64,000 nucleotides of DNA from Parvularcula sp. IMCC14364. GTDB taxonomy: Bacteria > Pseudomonadota > Alphaproteobacteria > Caulobacterales > Parvularculaceae. The notes beneath the pieces are model-generated. The model saw nothing but the letters and a program-made list of their open reading frames with translations, did no database searches and was not told where the DNA came from. The stretch lies in NCBI RefSeq assembly GCF_030758415.1, contig NZ_CP132334.1:1612001-1676000 (forward strand). Reading direction: 5' to 3'. Below are positions 36,535 through 46,109 of the stretch, piece by piece. Numbering within the stretch: the first letter of the stretch is position 1; each line of letters begins with the position of its first letter. A program made the translations under genes and the position numbers.

Positions 36535-38508
36535 TTACTCCTCGCTCTCAACGACCACGAGCACATCACCAGCATTGATGAGATCGCCCTGCGTCACATT
36601 TACAGCGATCACCTTGCCCGCGACAGACGCATTCAAGGTGATAAGCAGTTTCATGCTTTCCATCACTACCAATGGGGCGCCGGCTTCCACCATATCGCCT
36701 TCACTGACTTTAACCTCAGCGATTGAGCCAGGCATGTCGCTGATCACTTCTCCGCTGCCAGCCCCCCCCAACGCCAGTGCCCGGGCATATTCGACCGTCG
36801 GCATGATACGGTAAGTGCGCACAAGCCCGTTCAGGCCGAGATAAAAATGTTCAGCCGTCACCGCATAGACGAGCTTTTGGCGGTATCCGTTACGCATCAG
36901 GACAGCTTCGTTCCTTGAGACCTCGATGACACGAACATCAGTGTCAGTCACCTCTTCGGTCACGCAATACCCATCCGCTGTTGCTGCAAGAACCAGATCA
37001 ACCGGATCAGTGCCCTCTTTCTCGACCGTCAGGAAGCTGCGTGCAGGCAAGCCTGCGCCGCGTAACGCCCGGAAGCCATGAAAAGGCACTTTCTGCGCCT
37101 GCAATGACTGCCAGATGACGGCCGCAAATATGCGTGCCTCTTCGCGTTCACTTTCATCAGCCTGCCACCCCTGCGGGAACACTTCTCCCAGAAAGGACGT
37201 GGTGGCCTCGCCATTATAGAAGTCAGGTGCCGCCGCACAGTCCGCCAGAAAGGCGACATTGCTCTCTACACCCATAATCGCGGTCGAGCGCAAGGCACTG
37301 ATCAGTCGGTCACATGCCTGCTGTCTGTTGTCACCCTCAGCAATGACCTTGGCGATCATAGAATCGTAAAACTGGGAAATTTCTGATCCTGCCTGCACGC
37401 CGGTGTCAATCCGGATATCTCGCGGCCATTTGATATGATGGATGTGACCAATATCCGGCAGAAAGTTCTGAGCCGGTTTTTCCGCCGTCACCCGCGCTTC
37501 AATGGCATGACCTTTGGCCTGAACATCGCCCTGCACCAATGGCAGAGGTTCACCTGCGGCAATGCGGATCTGCAATTCTACCAGATCAAGGCCGGTGATA
37601 TATTCTGTTACCGGATGTTCTACCTGCAATCGCGTATTCATTTCCAGAAATGCTGGTTCGTCGTCACCGGCATCCATGATAAACTCGACAGTGCCCAGGC
37701 TGTTATAATTTATTGCCTTGGCCAGTTGTACAGCCCGGTCAAACAGTTTCTGCCGGACAGCATCTGACAGATTTGGCGCGGGCGCCTCTTCCAGCACTTT
37801 CTGATTATTGCGCTGTACAGAGCAATCACGCTCCAGCAGATGAATGACATTGCCATGCTTGTCGCCTGCGATCTGAATCTCAAGATGCCGGGGGCGCGTG
37901 ATGAGTTTTTCGACTAGCAATCGGTCATCACCAAAGGAGGACTTGCCTTCACGCCGGGCAAGGTCAATCGCCTCTTCCAGTTCCTTGCGCTCAAATACGC
38001 GGCGCATGCCCTTGCCGCCACCGCCCGCAGATGCCTTCACCATGACGGGAAAACCGATGCGCTCAGCGGCCTGAATAAGCGTTTCATTCGACTGGTCGTT
38101 ACCGGCATAGCCCGGTACACCCGGCACGCCCGCTTCCTCGGCCAGTCGCTTGGATTCAATCTTGTCCCCCATGGCAGCAATGCAGGATGCATCAGGGCCG
38201 ACAAACGTGATCCCAGTTTTTGCCAGCTCTTCTGCGAATTTCGTGTTCTCTGACAGGAAACCGTAACCAGGATGAATGGCTTCCGCCCCGCTCTTGAGGG
38301 CCGCGTCGATAATGCGGTCTATCTGAAGATAACTCTCAGAAGGTGGCGGCGGGCCGATATGTACAGCCTCATCTGCTTCACGCACATGCAGGGCATTTTT
38401 GTCCGCGTCAGAATAAACTGCAATGGTGCGAAGGCCCATACGCTTTGCCGTGCGCATGATACGACAGGCAATCTCGCCACGGTTGGCAACCAGGATGGAT
38501 TTGAACAT
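36535..38508 (-). CDS. Biotin-dependent acyl-CoA carboxylase, alpha subunit (methylcrotonyl/geranyl-CoA type)
   Basis: 657 residues. Biotin carboxylase occupies about residues 1-445 (KILVANRGEIACRIMRTA-like start, ATP-grasp GGGGKGMR, EMNTRLQVEHPVTE), then a BT-type linker domain, then the biotin carrier domain at the C-terminus with VMESMKLL, where the Lys carries biotin. It fixes CO2 on biotin for transfer by the partner subunit at 38521-40107, which starts 12 bases upstream of this gene. The domain set fits 3-methylcrotonyl-CoA carboxylase (leucine catabolism) or geranyl-CoA carboxylase (citronellol/acyclic terpenes). Confidence 0.92.
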   Translation of the reverse strand: MFKSILVANRGEIACRIMRTAKRMGLRTIAVYSDADKNALHVREADEAVHIGPPPPSESYLQIDRIIDAALKSGAEAIHPGYGFLSENTKFAEELAKTGITFVGPDASCIAAMGDKIESKRLAEEAGVPGVPGYAGNDQSNETLIQAAERIGFPVMVKASAGGGGKGMRRVFERKELEEAIDLARREGKSSFGDDRLLVEKLITRPRHLEIQIAGDKHGNVIHLLERDCSVQRNNQKVLEEAPAPNLSDAVRQKLFDRAVQLAKAINYNSLGTVEFIMDAGDDEPAFLEMNTRLQVEHPVTEYITGLDLVELQIRIAAGEPLPLVQGDVQAKGHAIEARVTAEKPAQNFLPDIGHIHHIKWPRDIRIDTGVQAGSEISQFYDSMIAKVIAEGDNRQQACDRLISALRSTAIMGVESNVAFLADCAAAPDFYNGEATTSFLGEVFPQGWQADESEREEARIFAAVIWQSLQAQKVPFHGFRALRGAGLPARSFLTVEKEGTDPVDLVLAATADGYCVTEEVTDTDVRVIEVSRNEAVLMRNGYRQKLVYAVTAEHFYLGLNGLVRTYRIMPTVEYARALALGGAGSGEVISDMPGSIAEVKVSEGDMVEAGAPLVVMESMKLLITLNASVAGKVIAVNVTQGDLINAGDVLVVVESEE

Positions 38509-38520
38509 GGTCTGTCTCCC

Positions 38521-40107
38521 CTACATCCGGTAAACCGGACGCGGGCCGGTGTCTTTTTCAAAATCAGTTGTTATGCCAAGGCAAATGCCAAGCACATCGC
38601 GCGTCTGCTCCGGCTCTATGATGCCATCATCCCAGAGACGTGCCGTGGCGTAATACGGGTCTTCCTGCTCAGCAAACTGATCGATCGTTTTCTTTTCCAG
38701 TGCCTTTATCTTCTCTTCATCGGCTTTTTTCGCCCGTTGCAGGTCCGTCAGGACACTGGCAGCCGTCTCACCGCCCATGATGGCGATCCGGGATGTGGGC
38801 CAGGTAAAAAGGAAATCTGGCCGGAAAGCACGCCCGCACATGCCATAGTTCCCTGCCCCGTATGAGCCGCCACAAAGAAGAGTGATTTTCGGCACACGGG
38901 CATTTGAGACCGCATAGACCAGCTTGGCAGAGTGTTTGGAAATGCCATCACGCTCAGATTCAAGGCCAACCATGAAACCAGTTATATTCTGCATAAAGAA
39001 CAGGGGTATCTGGCGTTGGTCGCAAAGCTCGATGAAGTGTGCGCCTTTGATGGCTGATTCAGCAAAAAGCACCCCATTATTGGCGATAATGCCAACAGGG
39101 TGGCCGTGTATTTTCGCAAAACCACAAACCAGTGTCGTCCCGAAGTCAGGCTTGAATGGCTGAAATGCGCTGTCGTCAACAATACGTGCAATAATTTCCC
39201 TAATATCATAGGGGCGCTTGAGGTCATTACCAATAATCCCGCCAATTTCAGCCGGGTCGTAACGTGGTGGCAGAACGTCTTCACCCGTCGCCAGTTTTCG
39301 CGGGCTGTTCAGATTGGCAACAATGTCACGCATCTTGCCAAGTGCTTCTGCCTCTGAATGGGCGATATGATCTGACACCCCTGTTTCATAAGTATGGAGT
39401 TCAGCGCCGCCGAGACTGTCTGCATCAATCTCTTCTTTGGTCGCAGCTTTCACCAATGGCGGGCCGCCAAGAAAAATATGACCATGTCCCTTGGTCATGA
39501 TTACTTCATCAGAAAGAGCCGGAATATAGGCACCGCCCGCGGTGCACGGGCCAAATACGGCTGCGAGCTGCGGAATACCCTTGGCTGACATCCGGCTCTG
39601 CATATAGAATGAGCCGCCGAAATGCTCCTTATCCGGAAATATAAGGTCCTGCTGAGGCAAATTGCCGCCGCCACTGTCTACCAGATAGATGACCGGCAGG
39701 CGCTGTTCGTCCGCAATCTCCTGCGCGCGGAAGTGTTTTTTCACCGTCTCGGCAAAATAAGTGCCGCCGGAGACCGTGGCATCATGAGCAATAATCATGC
39801 AGGGCACGCCTGATACGATACCAATGCCCGTCACAATACCAGCCCCCGGCACACGATTGTCATACATGCCCCAGGCCGCAAGCGAGGACAGTTCCAGGAA
39901 CGGTGCATCCGGATCAAGCAGCATATCTATGCGATCACGCACCGGAATTTTACCCCGACTTATATGTCGCTCGCGCATTTTTTCGCCGCCGCCCTGTGCC
40001 ACCTGCGCATGATTTTCGCGCAACTTTTCAAGGGCCTTTCTGAAACCGGCCAAACGGTTCTGAAAGTCTTCGTTATTCGGGACAGCTGATGTCTGCAATA
40101 CAGGCAT
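38521..40107 (-). CDS. Acyl-CoA carboxylase carboxyltransferase subunit (MCC-beta/AtuC type)
   Basis: 528 residues with N- and C-terminal crotonase-like halves. FLELSSLAAWGMYDNRVPGAG, CMIIAHDATVSGGTYF, IYLVDSGGGNLP and VFGPCTAGGAYIPALSDE are characteristic of methylcrotonyl-CoA and geranyl-CoA carboxylases and different from propionyl-CoA carboxylase. It transfers CO2 from biotin to the gamma carbon of the branched enoyl-CoA. ATG 40107 follows GAGAGGAAA; the open frame extends upstream to 40224. First gene of the carboxylase operon, transcribed away from the acyl-CoA dehydrogenase with the palindrome 40207-40242 between them. Confidence 0.93.
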   Translation of the reverse strand: MPVLQTSAVPNNEDFQNRLAGFRKALEKLRENHAQVAQGGGEKMRERHISRGKIPVRDRIDMLLDPDAPFLELSSLAAWGMYDNRVPGAGIVTGIGIVSGVPCMIIAHDATVSGGTYFAETVKKHFRAQEIADEQRLPVIYLVDSGGGNLPQQDLIFPDKEHFGGSFYMQSRMSAKGIPQLAAVFGPCTAGGAYIPALSDEVIMTKGHGHIFLGGPPLVKAATKEEIDADSLGGAELHTYETGVSDHIAHSEAEALGKMRDIVANLNSPRKLATGEDVLPPRYDPAEIGGIIGNDLKRPYDIREIIARIVDDSAFQPFKPDFGTTLVCGFAKIHGHPVGIIANNGVLFAESAIKGAHFIELCDQRQIPLFFMQNITGFMVGLESERDGISKHSAKLVYAVSNARVPKITLLCGGSYGAGNYGMCGRAFRPDFLFTWPTSRIAIMGGETAASVLTDLQRAKKADEEKIKALEKKTIDQFAEQEDPYYATARLWDDGIIEPEQTRDVLGICLGITTDFEKDTGPRPVYRM

Positions 40108-40206
40108 TCGCGTTTCCTCTCTCGTGCGATCTACCGCTTTATGCGGTTTTGCGGGTTGCACTCTCCTGTCATGGCTTTGACGTATCCCGCCGTAAGGATC
40201 AATGCT

Positions 40207-40242
40207 TGCAAATCTGCCTAACATTTGTTAGGCAGATTTGCA
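40207..40242. promoter_or_regulatory. Perfect 36-bp palindrome, probable operator
   Basis: Arms TGCAAATCTGCCTAACA and its exact complement are separated by only TT. It lies in the 163-bp divergent region, 28 bases before the acyl-CoA dehydrogenase ATG and 99 bases before the carboxylase start. With a TetR gene in the same cluster, it is most simply the operator of that regulator, sitting over both promoters. A short-loop stem of this length could also act in the mRNA leader. Confidence 0.75.
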
Positions 40243-40270
40243 CAAGCTTGAACCTCAAGGAGAACATCCC

Positions 40271-41440
40271 ATGCCCGACGCTTCATCAGACGTGACAACT
40301 TCCCCCTACTTTCGTCTTGAACATGAAATGCTCCGGGACCAGCTGGCGCGCTTCATCAATGAAGAAGTCAAGCCCCATGGTGAGAAATGGGAACAGGAAG
40401 GCAAGGTGCCCCGTGAGACTTTGAAAAAAATGGGGGACAATGGTTTTCTCGGCATTCACTACCCGGAAGAATTCGGTGGTTCTGAGCTGGATACAATCGC
40501 AACAGCTGTATATGCGGAAGAGCTTGGAAAATCCACCTTTGGCGGTTTCGCAATCACCCCGCTTGTACACACGGACATGTCCTCCGTGCACATTCTCAAT
40601 GCCGGTTCACAGGAGCAGAAAGAACGCTTCCTGCCGGATGTCATCGCCGGCAACCGCATTGGCGCCATTGGCCTGACAGAGCCACGCGCCGGCTCTGACC
40701 TCAAGGGCATCGGCACCAAAGCCAAAAAGGTAGATGGCGGCTGGGTCGTCAATGGCTCCAAAATTTTCATTACCAACGGGGTCTATGGCGATTTTGTCTG
40801 CGCGCTGGTCAAAACCGGCGATGCCGACGAAAAACCAACGCGGGCGGCTACCATGTTAATCATCGAAAAAGAGTTTGACGGTTTCTCGGTCGCGCAAAAG
40901 CTGAACAAGCAAGGCTGGCGCTGTTCAGATACGGCGGAGCTCGTTTTTGAGGATTGCTTCGTGCCTGATGAAAACGTCATCGGCGAGCCCGGTCGCGGCT
41001 TTTATGCAGCCATGCAGAATCTGCAGAACGAACGCATTGTCATCGGTGCCATGGCCATGGGCGAGGCACAGGCCGCTATCGACATTACACTTGAATGGGT
41101 GAAGCAACGCCAGGCTTTCGGCGGCGTTCTCTGGGACAAGCAGACAATTCGCCAGCGCTTGGCCATGCAGCAGGCGAAGGTCGAAGCGGGTCGTCAGCTT
41201 GTCTACCACGCAGCCTGGAAAGTCGCTAATGGTCAAGATGCTGTCAAAGATGTGTCCATGCTGAAAGCACTGTGCGGCGAGCTGGTCAATGAAGTTCTCT
41301 ATGACTGCGTGCAGTTCCACGGTGGCTCCGGCTATATCGAAGAAACACCGATCAATCGCATGTTCCGTGATGTCAGGGTACAGTCTATTGGCGGCGGGGC
41401 AACGGAAGTCATGCTGGAAGAAGTCGCGAAACGAATGTAG
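40271..41440 (+). CDS. Acyl-CoA dehydrogenase (isovaleryl-/citronellyl-CoA dehydrogenase-like)
   Basis: 389 residues, all-alpha/beta/alpha acyl-CoA dehydrogenase fold with FAD. The SDLKGIGTKA and FITNGVYGD segments and the C-terminal MFRDVRVQSIGGGATEV are clear. The residue that in MCAD carries the catalytic Glu (YEGT loop) is Gly here, whereas Glu in QNERIVIGAMAMG sits where isovaleryl-CoA dehydrogenase has its base. This fits branched-chain substrates and the neighbouring methylcrotonyl-type carboxylase. ATG 40271 has AAGGAGA upstream. Cotranscribed with TetR. Confidence 0.9.
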   Translation: MPDASSDVTTSPYFRLEHEMLRDQLARFINEEVKPHGEKWEQEGKVPRETLKKMGDNGFLGIHYPEEFGGSELDTIATAVYAEELGKSTFGGFAITPLVHTDMSSVHILNAGSQEQKERFLPDVIAGNRIGAIGLTEPRAGSDLKGIGTKAKKVDGGWVVNGSKIFITNGVYGDFVCALVKTGDADEKPTRAATMLIIEKEFDGFSVAQKLNKQGWRCSDTAELVFEDCFVPDENVIGEPGRGFYAAMQNLQNERIVIGAMAMGEAQAAIDITLEWVKQRQAFGGVLWDKQTIRQRLAMQQAKVEAGRQLVYHAAWKVANGQDAVKDVSMLKALCGELVNEVLYDCVQFHGGSGYIEETPINRMFRDVRVQSIGGGATEVMLEEVAKRM

Positions 41441-42025
41441 ATGCCAGACGCTTCCTCTTTCCCGCAAACTGATATGCGGCGGCGTATTCTTGATGCCGCC
41501 GCCCTCCTGCTCGCCCAAAATGGCTACAAGGCCACAACACTGCGCAATATCGCAGAGACTGCGGGCCTGAAAGCGGGGTCAATATATTATCATTTTCCTT
41601 CGAAAGATCAGATTACGGTCGAAGTGCTGAATGAAGGTGTCAGGCAGGTTTCGCACGCCGTGCAGAATGCTCTCAACGACACAAAAAACCTCGACGGAGC
41701 CAGGATCATGCGGGCGGCCGTTATGGCCCACCTGAAGGCACTGTCAGAGCACTCTTCATACACACGCGCTTCAATTCGGTGCTTCAGCATGGTTCCGGAA
41801 GAAATCCGCCAGCAAACAGTGGAAGTGCGCCGGGCCTTTGACAGCGACTGGCTCGATATTCTGAAAACTGTTCAGGCCAAGGGAGCGATACACACAGGCA
41901 CGGATCTCAAAAGCCTGCATCTGATTATTCTTGGCACACTGAACTGGACACTTGAATGGCAGGGCGCAAGCGATCTTGAACGCGCGCACCTGGCGCAGAC
42001 ATTGACCTCACTTATACTGGTCTGA
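41441..42025 (+). CDS. TetR family transcriptional regulator
   Basis: 194 residues. The N-terminal helix-turn-helix domain is RRRILDAAALLLAQNGYKATTLRNIAETAGLKAGSIYYHFPSKD (described here by its ends: RRRILDAAALLL to SIYYHFPSKD). The C-terminal ligand domain is all-helical. Its ATG directly follows the TAG of the acyl-CoA dehydrogenase gene (TAGATG), so its synthesis depends on re-initiation. It is the natural candidate for binding the palindrome 40207-40242 and sensing an acyl-CoA intermediate; ligand not known. Confidence 0.92.
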   Translation: MPDASSFPQTDMRRRILDAAALLLAQNGYKATTLRNIAETAGLKAGSIYYHFPSKDQITVEVLNEGVRQVSHAVQNALNDTKNLDGARIMRAAVMAHLKALSEHSSYTRASIRCFSMVPEEIRQQTVEVRRAFDSDWLDILKTVQAKGAIHTGTDLKSLHLIILGTLNWTLEWQGASDLERAHLAQTLTSLILV

Positions 42026-42033
42026 ATAATTTC

Positions 42034-45000
42034 TCAGTCAGATTCCAGCACATCTGAGATGCTTCTGACAGTTCCATCCGGCTCCCGAAGGGCAAGAAGG
42101 TAATTGGCTGTATTGTAAACACTATATTTGTTGGCAGGGTCAAAAAGAGTCGTCCCCTGATGAACTGCAGCAAGCGCCTGCATTGCCCTCACTGCATCCT
42201 GTGAGCCAGTGACAGCATATATGCTGGCAAGGGAAGCATAGGCTGATGATACATAGCCACCCGCATCATTTGGATAACTCTCAGAGGCGCCTTCGTAGTT
42301 TTGAGTGCGGCTGATCATCTCTGACCAACTGCCAACGGGTTCTTCCGTTTGTTCATCCTTCAGGGCGTGGGTGTAGACGGCCCCCAGCGCCGGATCTGCG
42401 CCATCAGCCAGAAAACGCCCGGTATGATAATTGGCAGCCCAGGCAATGACTTCGCCCGCAACCGGCGAGCCGCGCATTGCTTCCAGCGAGAGCACCATCA
42501 TCATGTAATCATTCTGCCATGGCGAGACCCGCGCAGGCTCTCCGTTCACCTCTTCCGCAAACCAGCCTTCTGTCTCACCTGCTGCATCCATCCGTCCTTC
42601 AAGAGTGTAACGGCGGAACAGATGTCCGATACTGTCACTCAGGGATTTTTCAAAATAGACTTTCAACGGGTGCGCATCCGGTAAAATCCAGGCAGCCGCC
42701 CCAACGTCGCGCAAAGCCCACGCTCGTGAGCGCACTTGAATTGCCTCAGTAACGATTGCCGCCTCTTCGCGCAGATCAGGCCATATCTGCGAGATGGCAA
42801 AAGCTGCTTCATGCGCCAGTGATCTTTTATAATACGCATCCCCTGTCACCAGATAGGCCGTGTAGGACAGAAGGGGCTTGTGCGCACTGTCGGGTGTCCA
42901 GCCACCATCACTCCCGGAGAAATATGCTTCCGGAATACGATCAGTTTCACGCCTGTAATCAGTACCGCGCTCTTCCGCCCAGAATTTCGGGCGCTCATCA
43001 ACCCGCACAGGCTGACCCGTTTTGTCATCCATATAATGCCATGGCACAGACCCGGCCCGTTCAGCCATCGCAATCATGATATCATAGGCCTGCCGGTTTT
43101 GCGTTTTCAACCATTGTACATCCCATTCCGGCAACACGCCGATATCCTGCCGGTTGCCGGTTGTTGGCATATATTTCATCATCAGGCCGGCTGAGAAAAT
43201 GCCGGTCTCTTTGCGCAGCTTTTCCGCATTAGCAGCAATGGCTGCTGCATTGACACCGAAGGTCAGATCAAATGGCGCAATGGTATTGGCAGAAATCAGA
43301 TGAGCCGGGTCCAGTTGCACACCATAGGCTGGTCGACGTCCTTTCCAGATAATTTCAGACCAGTTTGACCCGCGATACTGCTCGATATTATCACGCTGCA
43401 TGACTCGCGCATCGCCGTCTCGCACGCTTACATTGTAAGTCAGATCCCGATTGCCATCGGTAAAGGTTTTGTGGTTTTCAAAAACCAGTCTCGTGCGCAC
43501 GGTGCGATCAGCAAGGAAACGAACATCAGCCCGCAGAGCCAGTAGCGGCCCGATTTCTCTGTAAACAGAAACTTCCGTCGCCAGCTCTCCCTGCAACCAG
43601 AATGTCCCTGCTTCAATCTCACTGCGGATCATATCAGCAAGGGCTACTTCCTCAGAAAAGTCAGCGCCATCTGCTGTCTCACCAGTGATCGCAACAGTCA
43701 GATTATACCCGTTGAGATCAGGCACCAGCGCAGGCTCTGCCGGCACGGATGCACTTTTGCTCAGCACGCCCTGTATCAGAGGCTGCTGCTGATTTGGTGG
43801 TACAAAAAGCGTGATCACCGCATGACGCACAGAGCCGTCACTGTGGAGCGCCTTGATGTCTTTTTGCATGACCCATCTGCGCCCGCCCACACGCATTGTC
43901 AGAGGGTCCGACGGCATTAACTGACCGCGCCTGAATGCCTGGCCGAACGTGATGATACCGGAAGTGGCTCTGGCATCACGAAGTCGCGTCAACCGCACCG
44001 CGACCAGATCGCCCTGCTGACTTGTCGGCTGAAATGCGGGCGCCATCAGTATGCCGCGTACAACTGCGCCATTTATATCCGGCTGCGCGGTACGCGCGGG
44101 AGGTGTATCTATTACGGTTGACGCCTCACGCTCCCGCCGGGCAACCCCGTCGCGCTCTTGAGCGTCCCGGCGAACCTGCTCCTGTGCCAACTGGTCTGAG
44201 GGCTCTATCACCCTGAGCTTCTGGCCACCTTCAAGCATCCTCTCCACAGCGCGCCTCTGCGTTGGCGTCAGCGTATCAAGATTAGCCTGTTCACGTATCG
44301 TCTTCTGCTCGACAACGGGCAGCCCACCTTCAGGTGCAGCCTGATAAAGTTCGGGCGTTGAAACTGGCAGCTCCAACGTGCCGCCATTGATGTTGTCAAA
44401 ACTGTTCTGACTGAGAAAGACTGCCGCCTTTTCTGTATTCCGCAATAACCGTGCATTGGGTTTTTCATTTGTAACCTGGTTATTCTGAATAATGACATTT
44501 CCACGCTGGCCACCACGGCTGGTGTCGTAATTGATCAGGGATTCCTGCTCAGCGGAGGCGCGGCGGTGCATGACGTTACCGTCTACAACCAGCATACCAC
44601 CGGCTGTAGCATCAATCATATAACTGGGCTGACCATCACGATCATCGAAGAACGTATTACGTACGATCGTCTGCTGTGTGGCCACGCTTTTGATATGATG
44701 GCCAATCCGGCTGCCCTCAAAACGGCTGCCGGTTACTTCCAGACGCGTTGCAGAAGAAATATAGATCCCATGACTGTATCCATCACCATAGCCATTGCTG
44801 ATGAACTGCGATCCCGAAATGGTCACCTCGGAGCCGTCACTGCCTGTCGCAAGTATGCCATTCTCATTATTCCGGAAAATGCTGTCACGCACGATCAGTT
44901 CATTGCCTTCAACCCGGATACCAGCGCCGTTTTTGTCCGGTGAGGTGGCATTTTCAAATATCAGACCGCGTACTTCCAGCGACACACCGCGCAACGGAAC

Positions 45001-45279
45001 AAGCAAGCCCTTCGCGACCGGGCGAACTGAAGTCAGGATGACTTCCCCCTCTCCGATGATCGTCAGATCGTAGGGAATTTCCAGGTCACTGGCTGCATAG
45101 CGGCCATTCTTGATCCGGATTGTCCCGCCCGGCCCCGCATCTGCGATTGCGTTACGCAGAGAATAATATGGTCCCTCGGTTCGACTGACGACAGGCCCAT
45201 ATTGAGCTACGGCTGAAGGCGACAGCAAAAGCGCACTGAATACGATGAGGGTTGTCAGAACTGCTGCTACGCGACGCAT
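42034..45279 (-). CDS. Two-domain exported protein: parallel beta-helix plus a large uncharacterised C-terminal domain
   Basis: 1081 residues. The signal peptide ends SPSAVAQ (about residue 26). Residues about 40-330 form a right-handed parallel beta-helix with repeated short strands (DLTIIGEGEV, ELIVRDSIFRNNENGIL, LEVTGSRFEGSRIGHHIKS), as in pectin-lyase-fold proteins. A charged linker (about 370-430, RREREAS) precedes a C-terminal part of about 650 residues rich in helices and Trp (GSVPWHYMDDKTGQPVRVD, WTPDSAHKPLLSYTAYLVTGD, ASESYPNDAGGYVSSAYASL) that looks like an alpha/alpha-barrel glycan-acting domain. I do not recognise the family. A role in polysaccharide binding or cleavage outside the cell is inference. 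A T2SS substrate is possible. Confidence 0.85.
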   Translation of the reverse strand: MRRVAAVLTTLIVFSALLLSPSAVAQYGPVVSRTEGPYYSLRNAIADAGPGGTIRIKNGRYAASDLEIPYDLTIIGEGEVILTSVRPVAKGLLVPLRGVSLEVRGLIFENATSPDKNGAGIRVEGNELIVRDSIFRNNENGILATGSDGSEVTISGSQFISNGYGDGYSHGIYISSATRLEVTGSRFEGSRIGHHIKSVATQQTIVRNTFFDDRDGQPSYMIDATAGGMLVVDGNVMHRRASAEQESLINYDTSRGGQRGNVIIQNNQVTNEKPNARLLRNTEKAAVFLSQNSFDNINGGTLELPVSTPELYQAAPEGGLPVVEQKTIREQANLDTLTPTQRRAVERMLEGGQKLRVIEPSDQLAQEQVRRDAQERDGVARREREASTVIDTPPARTAQPDINGAVVRGILMAPAFQPTSQQGDLVAVRLTRLRDARATSGIITFGQAFRRGQLMPSDPLTMRVGGRRWVMQKDIKALHSDGSVRHAVITLFVPPNQQQPLIQGVLSKSASVPAEPALVPDLNGYNLTVAITGETADGADFSEEVALADMIRSEIEAGTFWLQGELATEVSVYREIGPLLALRADVRFLADRTVRTRLVFENHKTFTDGNRDLTYNVSVRDGDARVMQRDNIEQYRGSNWSEIIWKGRRPAYGVQLDPAHLISANTIAPFDLTFGVNAAAIAANAEKLRKETGIFSAGLMMKYMPTTGNRQDIGVLPEWDVQWLKTQNRQAYDIMIAMAERAGSVPWHYMDDKTGQPVRVDERPKFWAEERGTDYRRETDRIPEAYFSGSDGGWTPDSAHKPLLSYTAYLVTGDAYYKRSLAHEAAFAISQIWPDLREEAAIVTEAIQVRSRAWALRDVGAAAWILPDAHPLKVYFEKSLSDSIGHLFRRYTLEGRMDAAGETEGWFAEEVNGEPARVSPWQNDYMMMVLSLEAMRGSPVAGEVIAWAANYHTGRFLADGADPALGAVYTHALKDEQTEEPVGSWSEMISRTQNYEGASESYPNDAGGYVSSAYASLASIYAVTGSQDAVRAMQALAAVHQGTTLFDPANKYSVYNTANYLLALREPDGTVRSISDVLESD

Positions 45280-45348
45280 TACCTGTCTCCAAGTCACAGA
45301 ATGTAACAGATGCAAGTTACGCGCCGATTAAGCAGATTGCAAAGCGTG

Positions 45349-46011
45349 TCAGGCTTGGCCAGTTTCCGTTGCAATGCTTCTGATATTCTCAAGAAGCTGG
45401 TCTGGTGGCAGAGCACCAGCGAAACCGAGACTTTCATTGATGATGAATGTCGGCACGCCGTCTACCCCCCCGCTTCTGAACGCCGCCACTTCATCTCGTA
45501 CGTCATTACAATCTTCATCGGTTTCAAGGCGCGCACGCACATCAGCACCGTCCATGCCGGAAGCAGCGGCAATACGGCTCAACTCGTCAGTCTGGCTGAT
45601 GTCGCGTCCTTGTTGCCAATAGGCCGAGAAAAGTGCTTCCACAAACTCAATTTGCACGCCATCAAGATGCGACCAGCGCAAAACGCGAAGCGCGTTCAGC
45701 GAATTTATCAGTTTAGTAGGCCCAGCAATATTCAAATCGAGACCAGCACCTGTCGCCGCATCGCGCAACGCATCTGCCAGAGCCGACCTGTGCGCGCTAT
45801 CGGGAAATTTTTTTTCGATATAGGCTTTGCGGTCCACGCCCTCCTCCGGAGTGTCCGGCGCGAGCTGATACGGTCGGTATCGCACGACGACTTCATGTGA
45901 GAACGACATGGCCATCAGCACACGGTCAAGAGACCGCTTGCCCACATAGCACCAGGGACAGACGGGGTCTGCCACCATATCAATCACAAGGCGGGGTTTT
46001 GCGTCGCTCAT
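45349..46011 (-). CDS. DsbA-family oxidoreductase (FrnE-like)
   Basis: 220 residues. The thioredoxin-fold start DMVADPVCPWCYVGKRSLD carries the CPWC active site, and the cis-Pro loop is GVDGVPTFIIN. No signal peptide is visible, so it is probably cytoplasmic and acts as a polyketide/stress-related thiol oxidoreductase or HCCA-isomerase-like protein, as in the FrnE group. It stands alone: the terminator 46045-46074 closes the gene upstream of it. Confidence 0.9.
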   Translation of the reverse strand: MSDAKPRLVIDMVADPVCPWCYVGKRSLDRVLMAMSFSHEVVVRYRPYQLAPDTPEEGVDRKAYIEKKFPDSAHRSALADALRDAATGAGLDLNIAGPTKLINSLNALRVLRWSHLDGVQIEFVEALFSAYWQQGRDISQTDELSRIAAASGMDGADVRARLETDEDCNDVRDEVAAFRSGGVDGVPTFIINESLGFAGALPPDQLLENIRSIATETGQA

Positions 46012-46044
46012 CTGAATGTCTCTAGGCGAAGCAGCGTCAGAAGT

Positions 46045-46074
46045 AAAACAGCGATAGAAATATCCTATCGCTGT
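46045..46074 (-). terminator. Intrinsic terminator after the small periplasmic protein gene
   Basis: A perfect 10-bp stem, acagcgatag / ctatcgctgt, with a 7-base loop is followed on the minus strand by TTTTACTT. It lies 36 bases after the stop of the small gene at 46110-46400 and before the DsbA-family gene. Confidence 0.88.
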
Positions 46075-46109
46075 CTAGAGATTTTCTAATGTGTCACGGA
46101 ACCGTCAGA

